DNA of 64,000 nt, from NCBI RefSeq assembly GCF_029407905.1, contig NC_073627.1, positions 140,815,697 through 140,879,696 of the forward strand, written 5' to 3'. Below the pieces are notes generated by a model. It was not told the DNA's origin and searched no databases. It saw only the letters and a list, made by a program, of their open reading frames with translations. Source of the stretch: Bubalus kerabau. Its lineage: Eukaryota > Chordata > Mammalia > Artiodactyla > Bovidae. This document shows, one piece after another, positions 21,403 to 31,535 of the stretch. The position numbers and the translations under genes are program-made. The first letter of the stretch is position 1. Every line of letters starts with the position of its first letter.

Positions 21403-23448
21403 ATGGGGGACTGCAATGCAAAAGTAGAAAGTCAAGAGATACCTGGAGTAACAGGCAAGTTTGGCCTTGGAGTACAAAATGAAGCAGGGCAAAGGCTAAC
21501 AGAGTTTTGCCAAGAGATTGTACTGGTCATAGCAAACACCTTCTTCCAACAACACAAGAGACGACTCTACACTTGGGCCTCACCAGATGGTCAATACCAA
21601 AATCAGACTGATTATATTCTTTGCAGCCAAAGATGGAGAAGCTCTATACAGTCAGCAAGACTGGGAGCTGATGGTGGCTCAGATAATAAACTCTTTATTG
21701 CAAAATTCAGACTTAAATTGAAGAAAATAGGAAAAACCACTAGACCTTTCAGGTATGGCTTAAATCAAATCCCTTACGATTATATAGTGAAAGTTTCAAA
21801 TAGATTCAAGGGATTATATCTGATAGAGTGTCTGAAGAACTATGGATGGAGGTTTGTGACATTGTACAGGAGGTAGTGATCAAAAGCATCCCCAAGAAAA
21901 AGAAATGCAAAAAGGCAAAATCATTGTCTGAGGTGGCCTTACAAATAGCTCAGAAAAGAGGAGAAGCAAAAGGCAAAGGAGAAAAGGAAAGATATATCCA
22001 TCTGAATGCAGAGTTCCAAAGAACAGCAAGGAGAGATAAGAAAGCCTTCCTCAGTGATCAGTGCAAAAGAAATAGAGGAAAACAACAGAATGGGAAAGAC
22101 TAGAGACCTCTTCAAGAAAATTAGAGATACCAAGGGAGCATTTCATGTAAAGATGGGCACAATAAAGGACAGAAATGATATGGACCTAACAGAAGCAGAA
22201 GATACTAAGAAGAGGCGGCAAGAATACATAGAAGAACTATACAAAAAAGATCTTCATGACCCAGATAACCACGATGCTGTGATCACTCACCTAGAGCCAG
22301 ACCTCCTGGAGTGCGAAGTCAAGTGGGCCTTAGGAAGCATCGCTAGGAACAATTCCAGTTGAGCTATTTCAAATTCTAACAGATGATGCTGTGAAAGTGC
22401 TGCACTCAATATGCCAGCAAATTTGGAAAACTCAGCAGTGGCCACAGGACTGGCAAGAGTCAGTTTTCATTCCAATCCCTAAGAAAGGCAATGCCAAAGA
22501 ATGTTCAAACTACTGCACAATTGCACTTATCTCACACACTAGCAAAGTAATGCTCAAAATTCTCTAAGTGAGGCTTCAACAGTATGTGAACCATGAACTT
22601 CCAGATGTTCAAGCTGGATTTAGAAAAGTCAGAGGAACCAGAGATCAAATTGCCAACATCTGTTGGGTCATAGAAAAAGCGAGAGAATTCCAGAAAAACA
22701 GCTATCTCTGCTTCATTGACTAAGCTAAATCCTTTGACTGCATGGATCACAACAAACTGTGTAAAATTCTTCAAGAGATGGGGATACCAGAGCACCTGAT
22801 CTGCCTCCTGAGAAATCTGTATGCAGGTCAAGAAGCAACAGTTAGAACCAGACATGGAACAATGGACTGGTTCCAAATTGGGAAAGGAGTATGTCAAGGC
22901 TGTATATTGTCACCCTGCTTATCTAACTTATATGCAGAGTACATCATGTGAAATACCAGGCTGGATGAAGCACAAGCTGGAATCAAGATTGCTGGGAGAA
23001 ATATCAATAACCTCAGATATGCAGATGACACCACCCTTATGGCAGAAAGCGAAGAGGAACTAAAAAGCCTCTTGATGAAAGTGAAAGAGGAGAGTGAAAA
23101 ATCTGGCTTAAAACTGAACTTTCAAAAAACTAAGATCATGGAATCCAGTTCTATCACTTCGTGGCAAATAGATGGGGAAACAATGGAAACAGTGAGAAAC
23201 TTTCTTTTCTTGGGCTCCAGAGTTACTGCAGATGGTGACTGCAGCCTGAAATTAAAAGATGCTTGCTCCTTGGAAGAAAAGCTATAACCAATCTAGACAG
23301 CATATTAAAAAGCAGAGACCTTACTTTGCTGACAAAAGTCAGTCTAGTCAAAGCTATGGTTTTTCCAATTGTCATGTATGGATGTGAGAGTTGGCCTATA
23401 AAGAAAGCTGAGTGCTGGGGGATTGATGCTTTTGAACAGCAGTGTTGA
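21403..23448 (+). pseudogene. BovB endonuclease/reverse transcriptase remnant (plus copy)
   Basis: The first part (21403-21876) is the AP-like endonuclease: MGDCNAKVESQEIPGVTG replaces the usual GDxNAKVG motif, and the catalytic SDH near its end reads SDN, which should abolish nicking. The reverse transcriptase follows from about 22006 in several frames. Motif A is broken by a TAA stop near 22721 (FID, stop, AKSFDCMDH) and motif C YADD survives at 23018-23029. The C-terminal 'YGCESWPIKKAECWGIDAFE' segment lies at 23263-23448. Frameshifts and stops make it clearly dead. Confidence 0.9.
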
Positions 23449-23790
23449 CAAAGATTCCTGAGAGTCCCTTGGACTACAAGGAGATCAAACCAGTCAATCC
23501 TAAAGGGATTCAGTCCTGAATGTTCACTGGAAAGACTGATGCTGAAGCTGAAGCTCCAATAGTTTGGCCACCTGATGTGAAGAATTGACTCATTGGAAAA
23601 GACCCTGATGCTAGGGTAAAGATTGAAGTCAGGAGGAGAAGGGGACAACAGAGGATGAGATGGTAGGATGGCATCACCAACTCAATGGACATGAGTTTGA
23701 GCAAGCTTCGGGAGTTGGTGATGAACAAGGAAGCCTGGCGTACTGCAGTCCATGGGGTCGCAGAGTTGGATACAACTGTGTTGGAACTGA

Positions 23791-24280
23791 ACTGAATTCG
23801 TACCTGACCATGTAGGTATGAATTAAAAGAGCTCTAAAGTTAGAGTCCATTGTTGAGGCACCACCACCACTAATGGGGAGCTTCAAGAAGCAACACAGCA
23901 TCAACATAATGTAAGAGCATCCACAGTTGTGAATGGGACCAATTTTTAGAACAAGAGTGAGGCTATGGAGGAAGCAAGATCAGCCGTTCTCTCTGCCTGA
24001 CAGAACCAGGACTAGCCTAGCATTTGGGGCTGAATGGGTATCTGATGCTCTCAGACAAATCAGAGATGCCTCCAGAGGGAGGTGTATTTCCTGCTAAGTT
24101 GGGCATGTGGGATCTTGAATGCTTAATTGGCAAAATAGAAAAGAGTTGATCATGTTCCCACACCCAAGTCGCTGACCCAGGTCATGCTAGTTTCAGTAGA
24201 TATTCCTTGGAAGTTGGATGAATGAATGCATGTTGTCATCTTTTCTGTCTCATTGTCTGGATTGACCTTTTAACCTAGAG
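23791..24280. other. Single-copy DNA, nothing recognised
   Basis: No repeat or gene feature was recognised. It ends in ACCTAGAG, the left target duplication of the hAT element that follows. Confidence 0.5.
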
Positions 24281-24467
24281 CAGGGGTCCCCAATCTCTGG
24301 GATGATCTAAGGTGGAACTGATGTAATAATAAGAGAAATAAAGTGCACAATTAATATAATGAGCTTGAATCATCTCGAAACCATCCCCACCGCCCCCCAC
24401 CGCAATCTGTGGAAAAATTGTCTTCCATGAACACAGTCCCTGGTGCCAAAAAAGTTGGGAACCGCTG
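24281..24467 (+). mobile_element. MER1-like hAT (Charlie) non-autonomous element
   Basis: It starts CAGGGGTCCCCAATC and ends GTTGGGAACCGCTG, imperfect hAT terminal inverted repeats of the MER1/Charlie type. The inner segments 'AAATAAAGTGCACAATTAAT' and 'GTGGAAAAATTGTCTTCCAT' fit the same family, shortened internally. An 8-base duplication, ACCTAGAG (24273-24280) and CCCTAGAG (24468-24475), is preserved with one mismatch. Confidence 0.85.
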
Positions 24468-24475
24468 CCCTAGAG

Positions 24476-25775
24476 TAGGTACCGGCTATCAGAATAGAGG
24501 GGCTGGGCGATGAGAAGGAAGAGCTTCTCTTGGAACCATAATGATTATATCCACTAGCTACTGACCTCCATTCAATGAAAGAATTTCCTATCTTTTTCAG
24601 TAGGGACTAAGTATTTACACATCTTTTTTGCTCAAATCAGCAAATATTTATTGTACACTTATGCAAAGTGTACCTTTGCTCCAAAAAGAAATTGCCTATT
24701 AAAGCATTTGGAATTCATTCTCAGTCATGTTTTATTACTATGCAGGATGAATCATAGATCTGCATCTCTGTGGTATCGAGTAAAGAGGTTACAGTAGAAT
24801 ACAGCCCACGTATTTGAATATCCAGATTTTCTTCTTTGTTTAGACACACAAAGGTTCTTTCACAACCAATAATATTCCTGCTACCATAAAGATGTAAGGA
24901 TCTAAGAGGGGCAGAACCGGGTTTTATGGAGTCTCAAGCTTATATAATTTAGGGCATTCAGAACCTCACATATTTATGCATGTGATAGAGAAGAAGTATA
25001 GAATTTAAATTAGGTATGGAAATGAACATTTAATCCAAATAAGAAAAGTCACAACAAATAGCAATCTTTTAAAGCCGATACACCCAGGAAAGTAAATCCC
25101 CCAAATCCAGAAAAGGTAATACAGTATTTTTAACAATTTGCTACCTAACAACCCACTATAACACATTTTCCCTACATTTTTTACTTCATTATCTTTGGTC
25201 ACACCTTTACCTGACAGTGATTTTGTAATATAATTTATAGAGAGACTAGAAAGATAAACCCCTGTTTTTTTCCTAACATGAGTTTTTGAAAATTTTTTTT
25301 ATCATTGATCATTCCAGTTTCTTAATCTGTTATTGAATTTTAAAAGTCTTTTATGACATTTCTTTCATACAAGTGATAGAATTTAGAAAAATTTTCCAGA
25401 CTTAACCCTACATATCAAGGCTTGTTTCTCTTCCACCCTCCTCATGCTTTGGGGCTGGGTGTGGTGAGACCCACTTGTGTTGCCAGTCTGTCCACACACC
25501 TCCATGTGACCACACCTGGATGACCATCAGGAACTTCAGTAGGCATGAAAGTGACTGTGAGCCAGATAAATATATCCCACTAAACCCAGGTTGATCCCAT
25601 TAAACCTGAAAATCAGTTTCCCTTTAACTGGATCCCAAGAATACCCATGGTCATTCCAATACCACCAACATGAGCAGACCTGTGACAGAGGGCAATTTCT
25701 TAATCAGCCTTATCTTTCCCACATTCTTGGTCCAATTTCTGCAAATTTCCTGCTTTTTCTGTTGTCTCTCTACTC
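24476..25775. other. AT-rich single-copy DNA
   Basis: About 1.3 kb without a recognised repeat, exon or RNA gene. Open frames are short (the longest about 86 codons at 25591-25851, which runs into the next SINE). Confidence 0.5.
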
Positions 25776-25962
25776 TTTTTTTTTATGTTTATTTTATTTA
25801 TTTATCTATTTGTCTGTCCCAGCTCTGAGTTGCAGCATGTGTGGTTTTTAGTTGTGGCATGTGAACTCTTGGTGGGATCTAGTTCCCTGATCAAGGATTG
25901 AACCTGGGCCTCCTGTTTTGGGAGCATGGAATTTTAGCCACTGGACCACCAGGGAAGTCCCT
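25776..25962 (-). repeat. CHR-2-type SINE
   Basis: An antisense CHR-2 with a TTTA-rich tail, 'GGGATCTAGTTCCCTGATC' and the head 'GGACCACCAGGGAAGTCCC'. Confidence 0.9.
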
Positions 25963-26016
25963 GTCTATGACAGTTATTTTTTCCCTGGCATTCTCACCGT
26001 GTACCCTAGCATGGTG

Positions 26017-26239
26017 TGTGCATGCATGCTAAATCGCTTCAGCCATGTCCGACTCTTTGCAACCCCGTGGGCTGTAGCCCGCCAGGCCCCTCTGTCCATA
26101 AAATTCTCCAGGCAAGAATACTGGAGTGGGTTGTCATGCCCTCCTCTAGGGGATCAACCAACCCAGGGACTGAACTCACATCTCTTATGTCTCCTGCATT
26201 GGTAGCAGGTTCTTTACCACTAGAGCCACCCAGGAAGGC
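26017..26239 (-). repeat. Bov-tA SINE with perfect TSD
   Basis: An antisense Bov-tA bounded by the 13-base repeat CCCTAGCATGGTG at 26004-26016 and 26240-26252. The 3' tail has a short TG/CATG run. Confidence 0.95.
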
Positions 26240-26519
26240 CCCTAGCATGGTGGTAGGTTCACTTTCTTATGGAAAGCCCTGTCCATCCGGAATGATCATA
26301 ACCCACTTGAAGTCCAGGGCCCAACATTCTCCCCTCAATTATACTTGACTTACTGGTTTATAACCTGGTTACCTCCTTTTAGAAATACTTTCAACTACTG
26401 TTTACAGACCCATTATCTCAAAAATTTCCTAATCATGACACTCAACATGTTAATTAATGACATTCAACTCATTGCATCTCAAATTTTCTGCAATTTACAA
26501 ATTATTCACCATCCCTTCT

Positions 26520-26648
26520 ATTTTTCTTTCTCTCTTTCTATTTTGGCCACATTTCAAAGCATGTGGAACTTTCTCAACCAAGGATCAAACCCATGCCCTC
26601 TGCAATGGAAGCACAGAGACTCAACCACTGGACCACCAGGGAAATCAT
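26520..26648 (-). repeat. CHR-2-type SINE with perfect TSD
   Basis: An antisense CHR-2 flanked by ACCATCCCTTCT at 26508-26519 and 26649-26660. Confidence 0.95.
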
Positions 26649-26660
26649 ACCATCCCTTCT

Positions 26661-27480
26661 TAAAACTCTTCATTTACGTTCCATACTGCCTGCGTCCTAT
26701 TTCTCCTATTTACCTCCCTATTTCTCAGTTTTCTTCCCTAGTTTCTTTCCCTAATAATGCCTTAAATTTAGGTCATGTTGGTCCTTCTCTTCCAAACAAC
26801 CTCCCTTAGCTTTGACTACAACACTTCAGTCTACAACTGGGGCTCCGATACTCCTCCCAGTCTCTCGCAGGAATGTTCAGCCTGGTATCAGACTCCACGT
26901 ATCAAAGCTGAACTCCCGATCTGTACCCACCAAATGCTCTGCCTCATGTGCTCACCTTTTTCCATTAAGAGCCTAATCACTCACCTTGGGCTAGACAGCT
27001 CTAATTTTCTCCCTCCATCCTTCAGCAAGGGCTTCCCTTGTGGTTCAGCTGGTAAAGAATCCTCCTGCAATGCGGGAGACCTGGATTCGATCCCTGGGTT
27101 GGTAAGACCTTCCTGGACAAGGAAAGGCTACCCATTCCAGTATTCTGGCCTGGAGAATTCCATGGACTGTATAGTCCATGGGGTCGCAAAGAGTCAGACA
27201 GGACTGGGTGACTTTCACTTTTCATCCTTCAGCAAACTTGTTAGATCTGATCATGTCAAACCCAACTCTGCAACATCCCTACAACATTGCCGCCCATCCA
27301 GTTTCCATGGCCATCTCCCCAGTCCAAACCATCCGTGGACTTTCACAGTGGTCCCCTCATTGATTTCCCTGCCTCCCAGAGTTCCTCATTCTAATTTTTC
27401 TTGCATACTGTTGACTTTCATTTGTCTACAATACAGATTAGCTCTTGTCATTTTTGTTTTGTTTTGTTTAAAAAACTTTT
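26661..27480 (+). repeat. L2 LINE fragment, interrupted by Bov-tA
   Basis: C/T-rich sense L2 with 'GGTCATGTTGGTCCTTC', 'AAGCTGAACTCCCGATCTGT' and 'TGTCAAACCCAACTCTGCAA' continues on both sides of the Bov-tA at 27029-27222. The 237-codon frame across 26775-27488 is a chance frame through this L2 and the SINE. Confidence 0.65.
27029..27222 (+). repeat. Bov-tA SINE with perfect TSD, inserted in L2
   Basis: Head 'GGGCTTCCCTTGTGGTTCAG' through 'ACAGGACTGGGTGACTTTC'. The 13-base repeat CATCCTTCAGCAA at 27016-27028 and 27223-27235 bounds it. The body is the variant with 'ATTCCATGGACTGTATAGTC'. Confidence 0.97.
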
Positions 27481-27554
27481 ATAGTTAGCAAGGAAAATCT
27501 CCACAATATGCCTCAATTAACTTCCCTGTCGCCTTAAACCCCCAGGTACATCAA

Positions 27555-27776
27555 GAACCACTCAGTGGTTAAAAATCTGCCTGCCAATTCAGGAGACACA
27601 GGAGACATGGGTTCTATCCTTGGGTTGGAAAGATCCCCTGGAGGAGGGCATGGCAGCCCACTCCAGTATTCTTGCCTGGAGAATCCCCAAGGACAGAGGA
27701 GCCTGGCGGACTACAGTCCATGAAGTAACAAAGAGTCGGACACAACTTAACAACTAAACTACAACAACAAACAAAC
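27555..27776 (+). repeat. Bov-tA SINE with (AAC)n tail
   Basis: The head is altered ('AAGAACCACTCAGTGGTTAA') and the body complete to 'CGGACACAACTTAACAAC'; the tail is AAC/AAAC units. Confidence 0.9.
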
Positions 27777-27794
27777 AAAGATCCAGCCACCTAA

Positions 27795-27980
27795 CCACAC
27801 TGGCCCTCCTCAGGCCTTGCCCATGCTGTCCCAGCAGTTCCAGCCTCCTGTGTCCTCCCAAACCACCTTTGCATCCTTCAAACCAACCCACGCTGGCCCT
27901 CCTCAGGCCTTGGCCACACTGTCCCATCAGTTCCAGCCTCCCCTGTCCTCCTGAACTACCTTTGCATCCTTCAAACCAAC
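27795..27980 (+). repeat. Tandem duplication, two 93-base units
   Basis: The segment from 'CTGGCCCTCCTCAGGCCTTG' to 'GCATCCTTCAAACCAACC' occurs twice at a spacing of 93 (27795-27887 and 27888-27980). I count roughly ten differences by eye. It matches no family that I recognise. Confidence 0.9.
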
Positions 27981-27990
27981 CAATCTTCTT

Positions 27991-28330
27991 TCTTCCCCCC
28001 AATATTATTGAGATATAATTGACATACAGCCCTGTATAAGTTTAAGGTAGGCAGCATAATGATTTGATTTACAAACATCATAAAATGATGAGCACAGTAA
28101 GATCAATGAACATCTATCATCTCATACAAATACAAAACAAAGGGAAAAAAATATGTTGTGATGATAACTCAAGATTTAAGAGTTCTTTTAACAACTTCCA
28201 TATGTAACATACAGTGGTGTTAATTACATTCAACATATTCTACGTGACATCTCTAGGACTTCTTTATCCTCTAACAGGAAGTTCGTACCTTTTGACCACT
28301 TTCGTCCAATTCCCCTTCCCTCTAGTCCCC
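27991..28330 (-). repeat. L1 3' UTR fragment between 20-base direct repeats
   Basis: 'TTATTGAGATATAATTGACA' at the left is the typical antisense 3' end of older mammalian L1. The rest continues the 3' UTR ('CAACATATTCTACGTGAC', 'CAATTCCCCTTCCCTC'). TCAAACCAACCAATCTTCTT occurs on both sides, 27971-27990 and 28331-28350, and is probably the target duplication. Confidence 0.85.
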
Positions 28331-28584
28331 TCAAACCAACCAATCTTCTTAACTTGAGAAATCATACTCTTCTCAGGCTACAGTGTTGGTCTGGAAGAAT
28401 GTCAATGTTGTTCATGTCATATATATTTAGATAGAGACCTTTCTCCCCATGAAGCAGTGATTTTTTTCAAAACCAAGTCATGGGTATCCCTCTTACTTGT
28501 TTTTCTTCATTCCTGGCACTGTGCCTCTGCCTGGTAAACTTAAGATCACTGTGGAGTCTGTGATTCAGACTCTTTGGGGACAGT

Positions 28585-30177
28585 GTGACTCACTGTGGCA
28601 TAGCCGAATTGCTCAGGAGAAAGGGGCCTGGGTTCGCCATTGAAGAGGCTCAAGTTTAAACCCAAAGGACACCATTCTTTAATGGGGCAAATTCCTAAAC
28701 GTACTTCATACTCATTTTCCTCATCAGTAAAATCAGAATAATTGTAACTTTCAGTTTAGTTTAGTCAGTCGTGTCCGACTCTTTGCAACCCCATGAATCG
28801 CAGCACGCCAGGCCTCCCTGTCCATCACCAACTCCCGGAGTTCACTCAAACTCATGTCCATCAAGTTGGCGATGCCATCCAGCCATCTCATCCTCTGTCA
28901 TCCCCTTCTCCTCCTGCCCCCAATCCATCCCAGCATCAGGGTTTTTCAAATGAGTCAACTCTTCTCATGAGGTAGCCAAAGTATTGGAGTTTCAGCCTCA
29001 GCATAAGTCCCTCCAATGAACACCCAGGACCGATCTCCTTCGGGGTAGACTGGTTGGATCTCCTTGCAGTCCAAGGGACTCTCAACAGTCTTCTCCAACA
29101 CCACAGTTCAAAAGCATCAATTCTTCGACACTCAGCTCTCTTCACCGTCCAACTCTCACATCCATACACGACCACTGGAAAAACCATAGCCTTGACTAGA
29201 TGAACCTTTGTTGGCAAAGTAATGTCTCTGCTTTTCAATATGCTCTCTAGGTTGGTCATAACTTTCCTTCCAAGGAGTAAGCGTCTTTTAATTTCATGGC
29301 TGCAATCACCATCCGCAGTGATTTTGGAGCCCTAAAAAATAAAGTCTGACACTGTTTCCACTGTTTCCCCATCTATTTCCCATGAAGTGATGGGACCAGA
29401 TGCCATGATCTTAGTTTTCTGAATGTTGAGCTCTAAGCCAACTTTTTCACTCTCCTCTTTCACTTTCACCAAGAGGCTTTTTAGTTCCTCTTTACTTTCT
29501 GCCATAGGGTGGTGTCATCTGCATATCTGAGGTTATTGATATTTCTCCTGGCAATCTTGATTTCAGCTTGTGCTTCTTCCAGCCCAGCGTTGACCACAAG
29601 CCCAAGGTCAGGGGAGGTGGCCGAGAGGAGCAACCCCACGTCCAAGGAGTGGTGGCTACATGGGTGCAGAAGGGCCGAGGAGCTACTCCATGTTCAGGGT
29701 CAGGAGGGGCGACCTCATCCAAGGTAAGGAGCAGTAACTGCGCTTTGCTGGAGCGGCCATGAAGAGAGACCCCACCTCCAAGGTAAGAGAAACCCGAGTA
29801 AGACAGTAGGTGTTGCGAGAGGGCATCAGAGGGCAGACACACTGAAACCATAATTACAGGAAACTAGCCAATCTGATCACATGGACCACAGCCTGATCTA
29901 ACTCAATGAAACTAAGCCATGCCGTGTGAGGCCACCCAGGATGGGCGGGTTATGGTGGAGAGGTCTGACAGAATGTGGTCCACTGGAGAAGGGAATGGCA
30001 AACCACTTCAGTATTCTTGCCTTGAGAACCCCATGAACAGTATGAAAAGGCAAAATGATAGGATACTGAAAGAGGAACTCCCCGGGTCTGTAGGTGCCCA
30101 ATATGCTACTGGAGATCAGTGGAGAAATTGTAACTTTACAAAGCTTAAATGACATAACAGGCACAGGAGTGTTTGGA
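28585..30177 (+). repeat. MIR SINE split by the BovB at 28752-30125
   Basis: The left part 28585-28739 has 'GGGGCCTGGGTTCGCC' and 'ATTTTCCTCATCAGTAAAAT'. The right part 30138-30177 has 'AAGCTTAAATGACATAA'. Sense orientation. Confidence 0.7.
28752..30125 (-). mobile_element. BovB LINE with an inverted 5' part (twin-primed), TSD present
   Basis: 28752-29590 is antisense BovB 3' sequence, from the 'TTTAGTTTAGTCAGTCGTG' tail to the segment encoding 'AGLEEAQAEIKI'. At about 29591 the orientation flips: 29591-30125 is the sense 5' region of BovB, from 'GACCACAAGCCCAAGGTCAG' through 'AAGAGAAACCCGAGTAAGAC' to 'GGAGATCAGTGGAGAAAT'. The 12-base repeat AATTGTAACTTT at 28740-28751 and 30126-30137 encloses the whole. 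The middle of BovB (endonuclease and most of RT) is missing. This is the layout produced by twin priming. Confidence 0.9.
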
Positions 30178-30192
30178 CCTGGAAGCTTCTCA

Positions 30193-30335
30193 AATGTATT
30201 TTTTAATATTCCTTTATTTGGCTGCACTGAGTCTTAGTTGTGGCATGTGGGATCTAGTTCCCTGACCAGTGATTGAACACAGGGCCCCGGGCATTGGGAG
30301 GGTGAAGTCTTGGCCACTGGACCACAAGGGAAGTC
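30193..30335 (-). repeat. CHR-2-type SINE with perfect TSD
   Basis: An antisense CHR-2 flanked by the 15-base repeat CCTGGAAGCTTCTCA at 30178-30192 and 30336-30350. Confidence 0.97.
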
Positions 30336-30552
30336 CCTGGAAGCTTCTCAGATATTGATTGGACTGCCTCATGCTGTCACCACCAAGCCCAAAAGCTCGA
30401 CTTTTGTTTTTAGCCTTGGAAATATAGTCTAAAAAATTACTTTGGAATGAAAAACACTCCAAAAATCTTTAAAGAAATCACAGTGAGGGAATAAAACTAG
30501 TAGCTAACACAGTGAAGTATAACAAGTGTTACAAACCCTTATTATAATGCTT

Positions 30553-30768
30553 ACCATGTTGTTTAGTCACTCAGTTGTGTCAGACTCGCTTGCGAATCCA
30601 GGGACTGTAGCCCGCAAGGGTCTTCTATCCATGGGACTTTCCCAGCAAAAATACTGGAGTTGTTTGCCATTTCCTTCTCCAGGGAATCTTCCTCGGGAAC
30701 CAGGAATTGAATCCACATCTCCTGCTACGAAGGCAGATTCTTTACTACTGAGCCACCTGGCTGTGTCT
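30553..30768 (-). repeat. Bov-tA SINE
   Basis: A diverged antisense Bov-tA with 'TTAGTCACTCAGTTGTGTC', 'TTTGCCATTTCCTTCTCCAG' and the head 'GAGCCACCTGGCTGTG'. ACCAT occurs on both sides. Confidence 0.9.
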
Positions 30769-30784
30769 CTACCATAAGATTCTT

Positions 30785-30880
30785 AAGGAAAAGACCATGA
30801 CATTTTGTTCTTAGCAGCCAGCTCAGTGCTTGGCATGGGGAACACTTTCAGTATATGTTTACTATCTATCTGAAGGACAA
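30785..30880 (+). repeat. L2 3' end remnant
   Basis: 'CAGCTCAGTGCTTGGCATGG' and 'ACACTTTCAGTATATGTTTA' match the terminal segment of L2. Confidence 0.55.
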
Positions 30881-30889
30881 TTTCACAAT

Positions 30890-31382
30890 CTTTTGCAAAT
30901 AAATTACACATACCCGTTGACCTGAATATTTCACTTCTAGGAATTTATCTTACGGATATGTTGCACAAGTACAAACAGAGAAGTCCAAGAAAATGTGGTT
31001 TGTGGTATTGTTCATAGTTGCAAACCAAAAGGAAAAAAGCAAACATGAGATACCTCAAATATCCAAAATTAGAGGTTCAGTTAAATAAATAAATGCATGC
31101 ACACCAAGAAACATTTTGTAACGTTAATAACTGTGAAGTGGACCTCTAGGTACTGTTGTGAAAGGGTATCTAATACACATTGTTAAATTAAAAAAAAAAA
31201 GATACAAACACACATACACAAGTGTATGAGCTTGCATGTGCAAGAACATATAAAGAAACTCTTTTTAGTGGTAACTTCTACAGAGTGGGGCCAAAGAATC
31301 AGAAGAAAGAGGAAGAATTTCCTTGCTTACTGATACCTTCCAAAACAATTTAAACTTTTATCATGAGTAGGAACTAAGTTTA
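30890..31382 (+). repeat. Possible old L1-type fragment
   Basis: 'TTCACTTCTAGGAATTTATC' , 'GGTATTGTTCATAGTTGCAA' and 'GGTTCAGTTAAATAAATAAA' are motifs of an old mammalian LINE 3' region; the family assignment is uncertain. Confidence 0.45.
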
Positions 31383-31391
31383 GAAATTTTT

Positions 31392-31526
31392 TTGTGTGTT
31401 TGTTTGTTTGTTTGTTTTGGCTGTGACATGTGGCTTGAAGGATCTTACCTCCCCGACCAGGGACTGAACCTGGGCTCCAGCAGTGAAAGCACCAAGTCCT
31501 AACCACTGGACTGCCAGGAAATTCCC
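31392..31526 (-). repeat. CHR-2-type SINE with TSD
   Basis: An antisense CHR-2 with a (GTTT)n tail derivative, bounded by GAAATTTTT at 31383-31391 and 31527-31535. Confidence 0.9.
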
Positions 31527-31535
31527 GAAATTTTT

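Larger units (their letters stand above)
19389..23790 (+). mobile_element. BovB LINE, near complete, split by an L1
   Basis: A sense BovB occupies 19389-19728 and continues at 21348-23790, ending in 'AACTGAACTGAA'. Together about 2.8 kb remain of an element of roughly 3.2 kb. The extreme 5' region is missing. Compared with the BovB consensus as I remember it, about 120 bases are deleted near 19532-19545 and about 25 bases near 22345. The L1 at 19729-21331 interrupts it. Confidence 0.95.

Noticed and set aside
17923..23790. A single BovB with 5' inversion across the whole region
   Set aside because: Both orientations contain a BovB 3' end, and the minus part has its own TSD, so these are two insertions.
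26775..27488. 237-codon plus-strand open frame
   Set aside because: It runs through an L2 fragment and a Bov-tA with a clear TSD, so it cannot be an ancestral coding exon.
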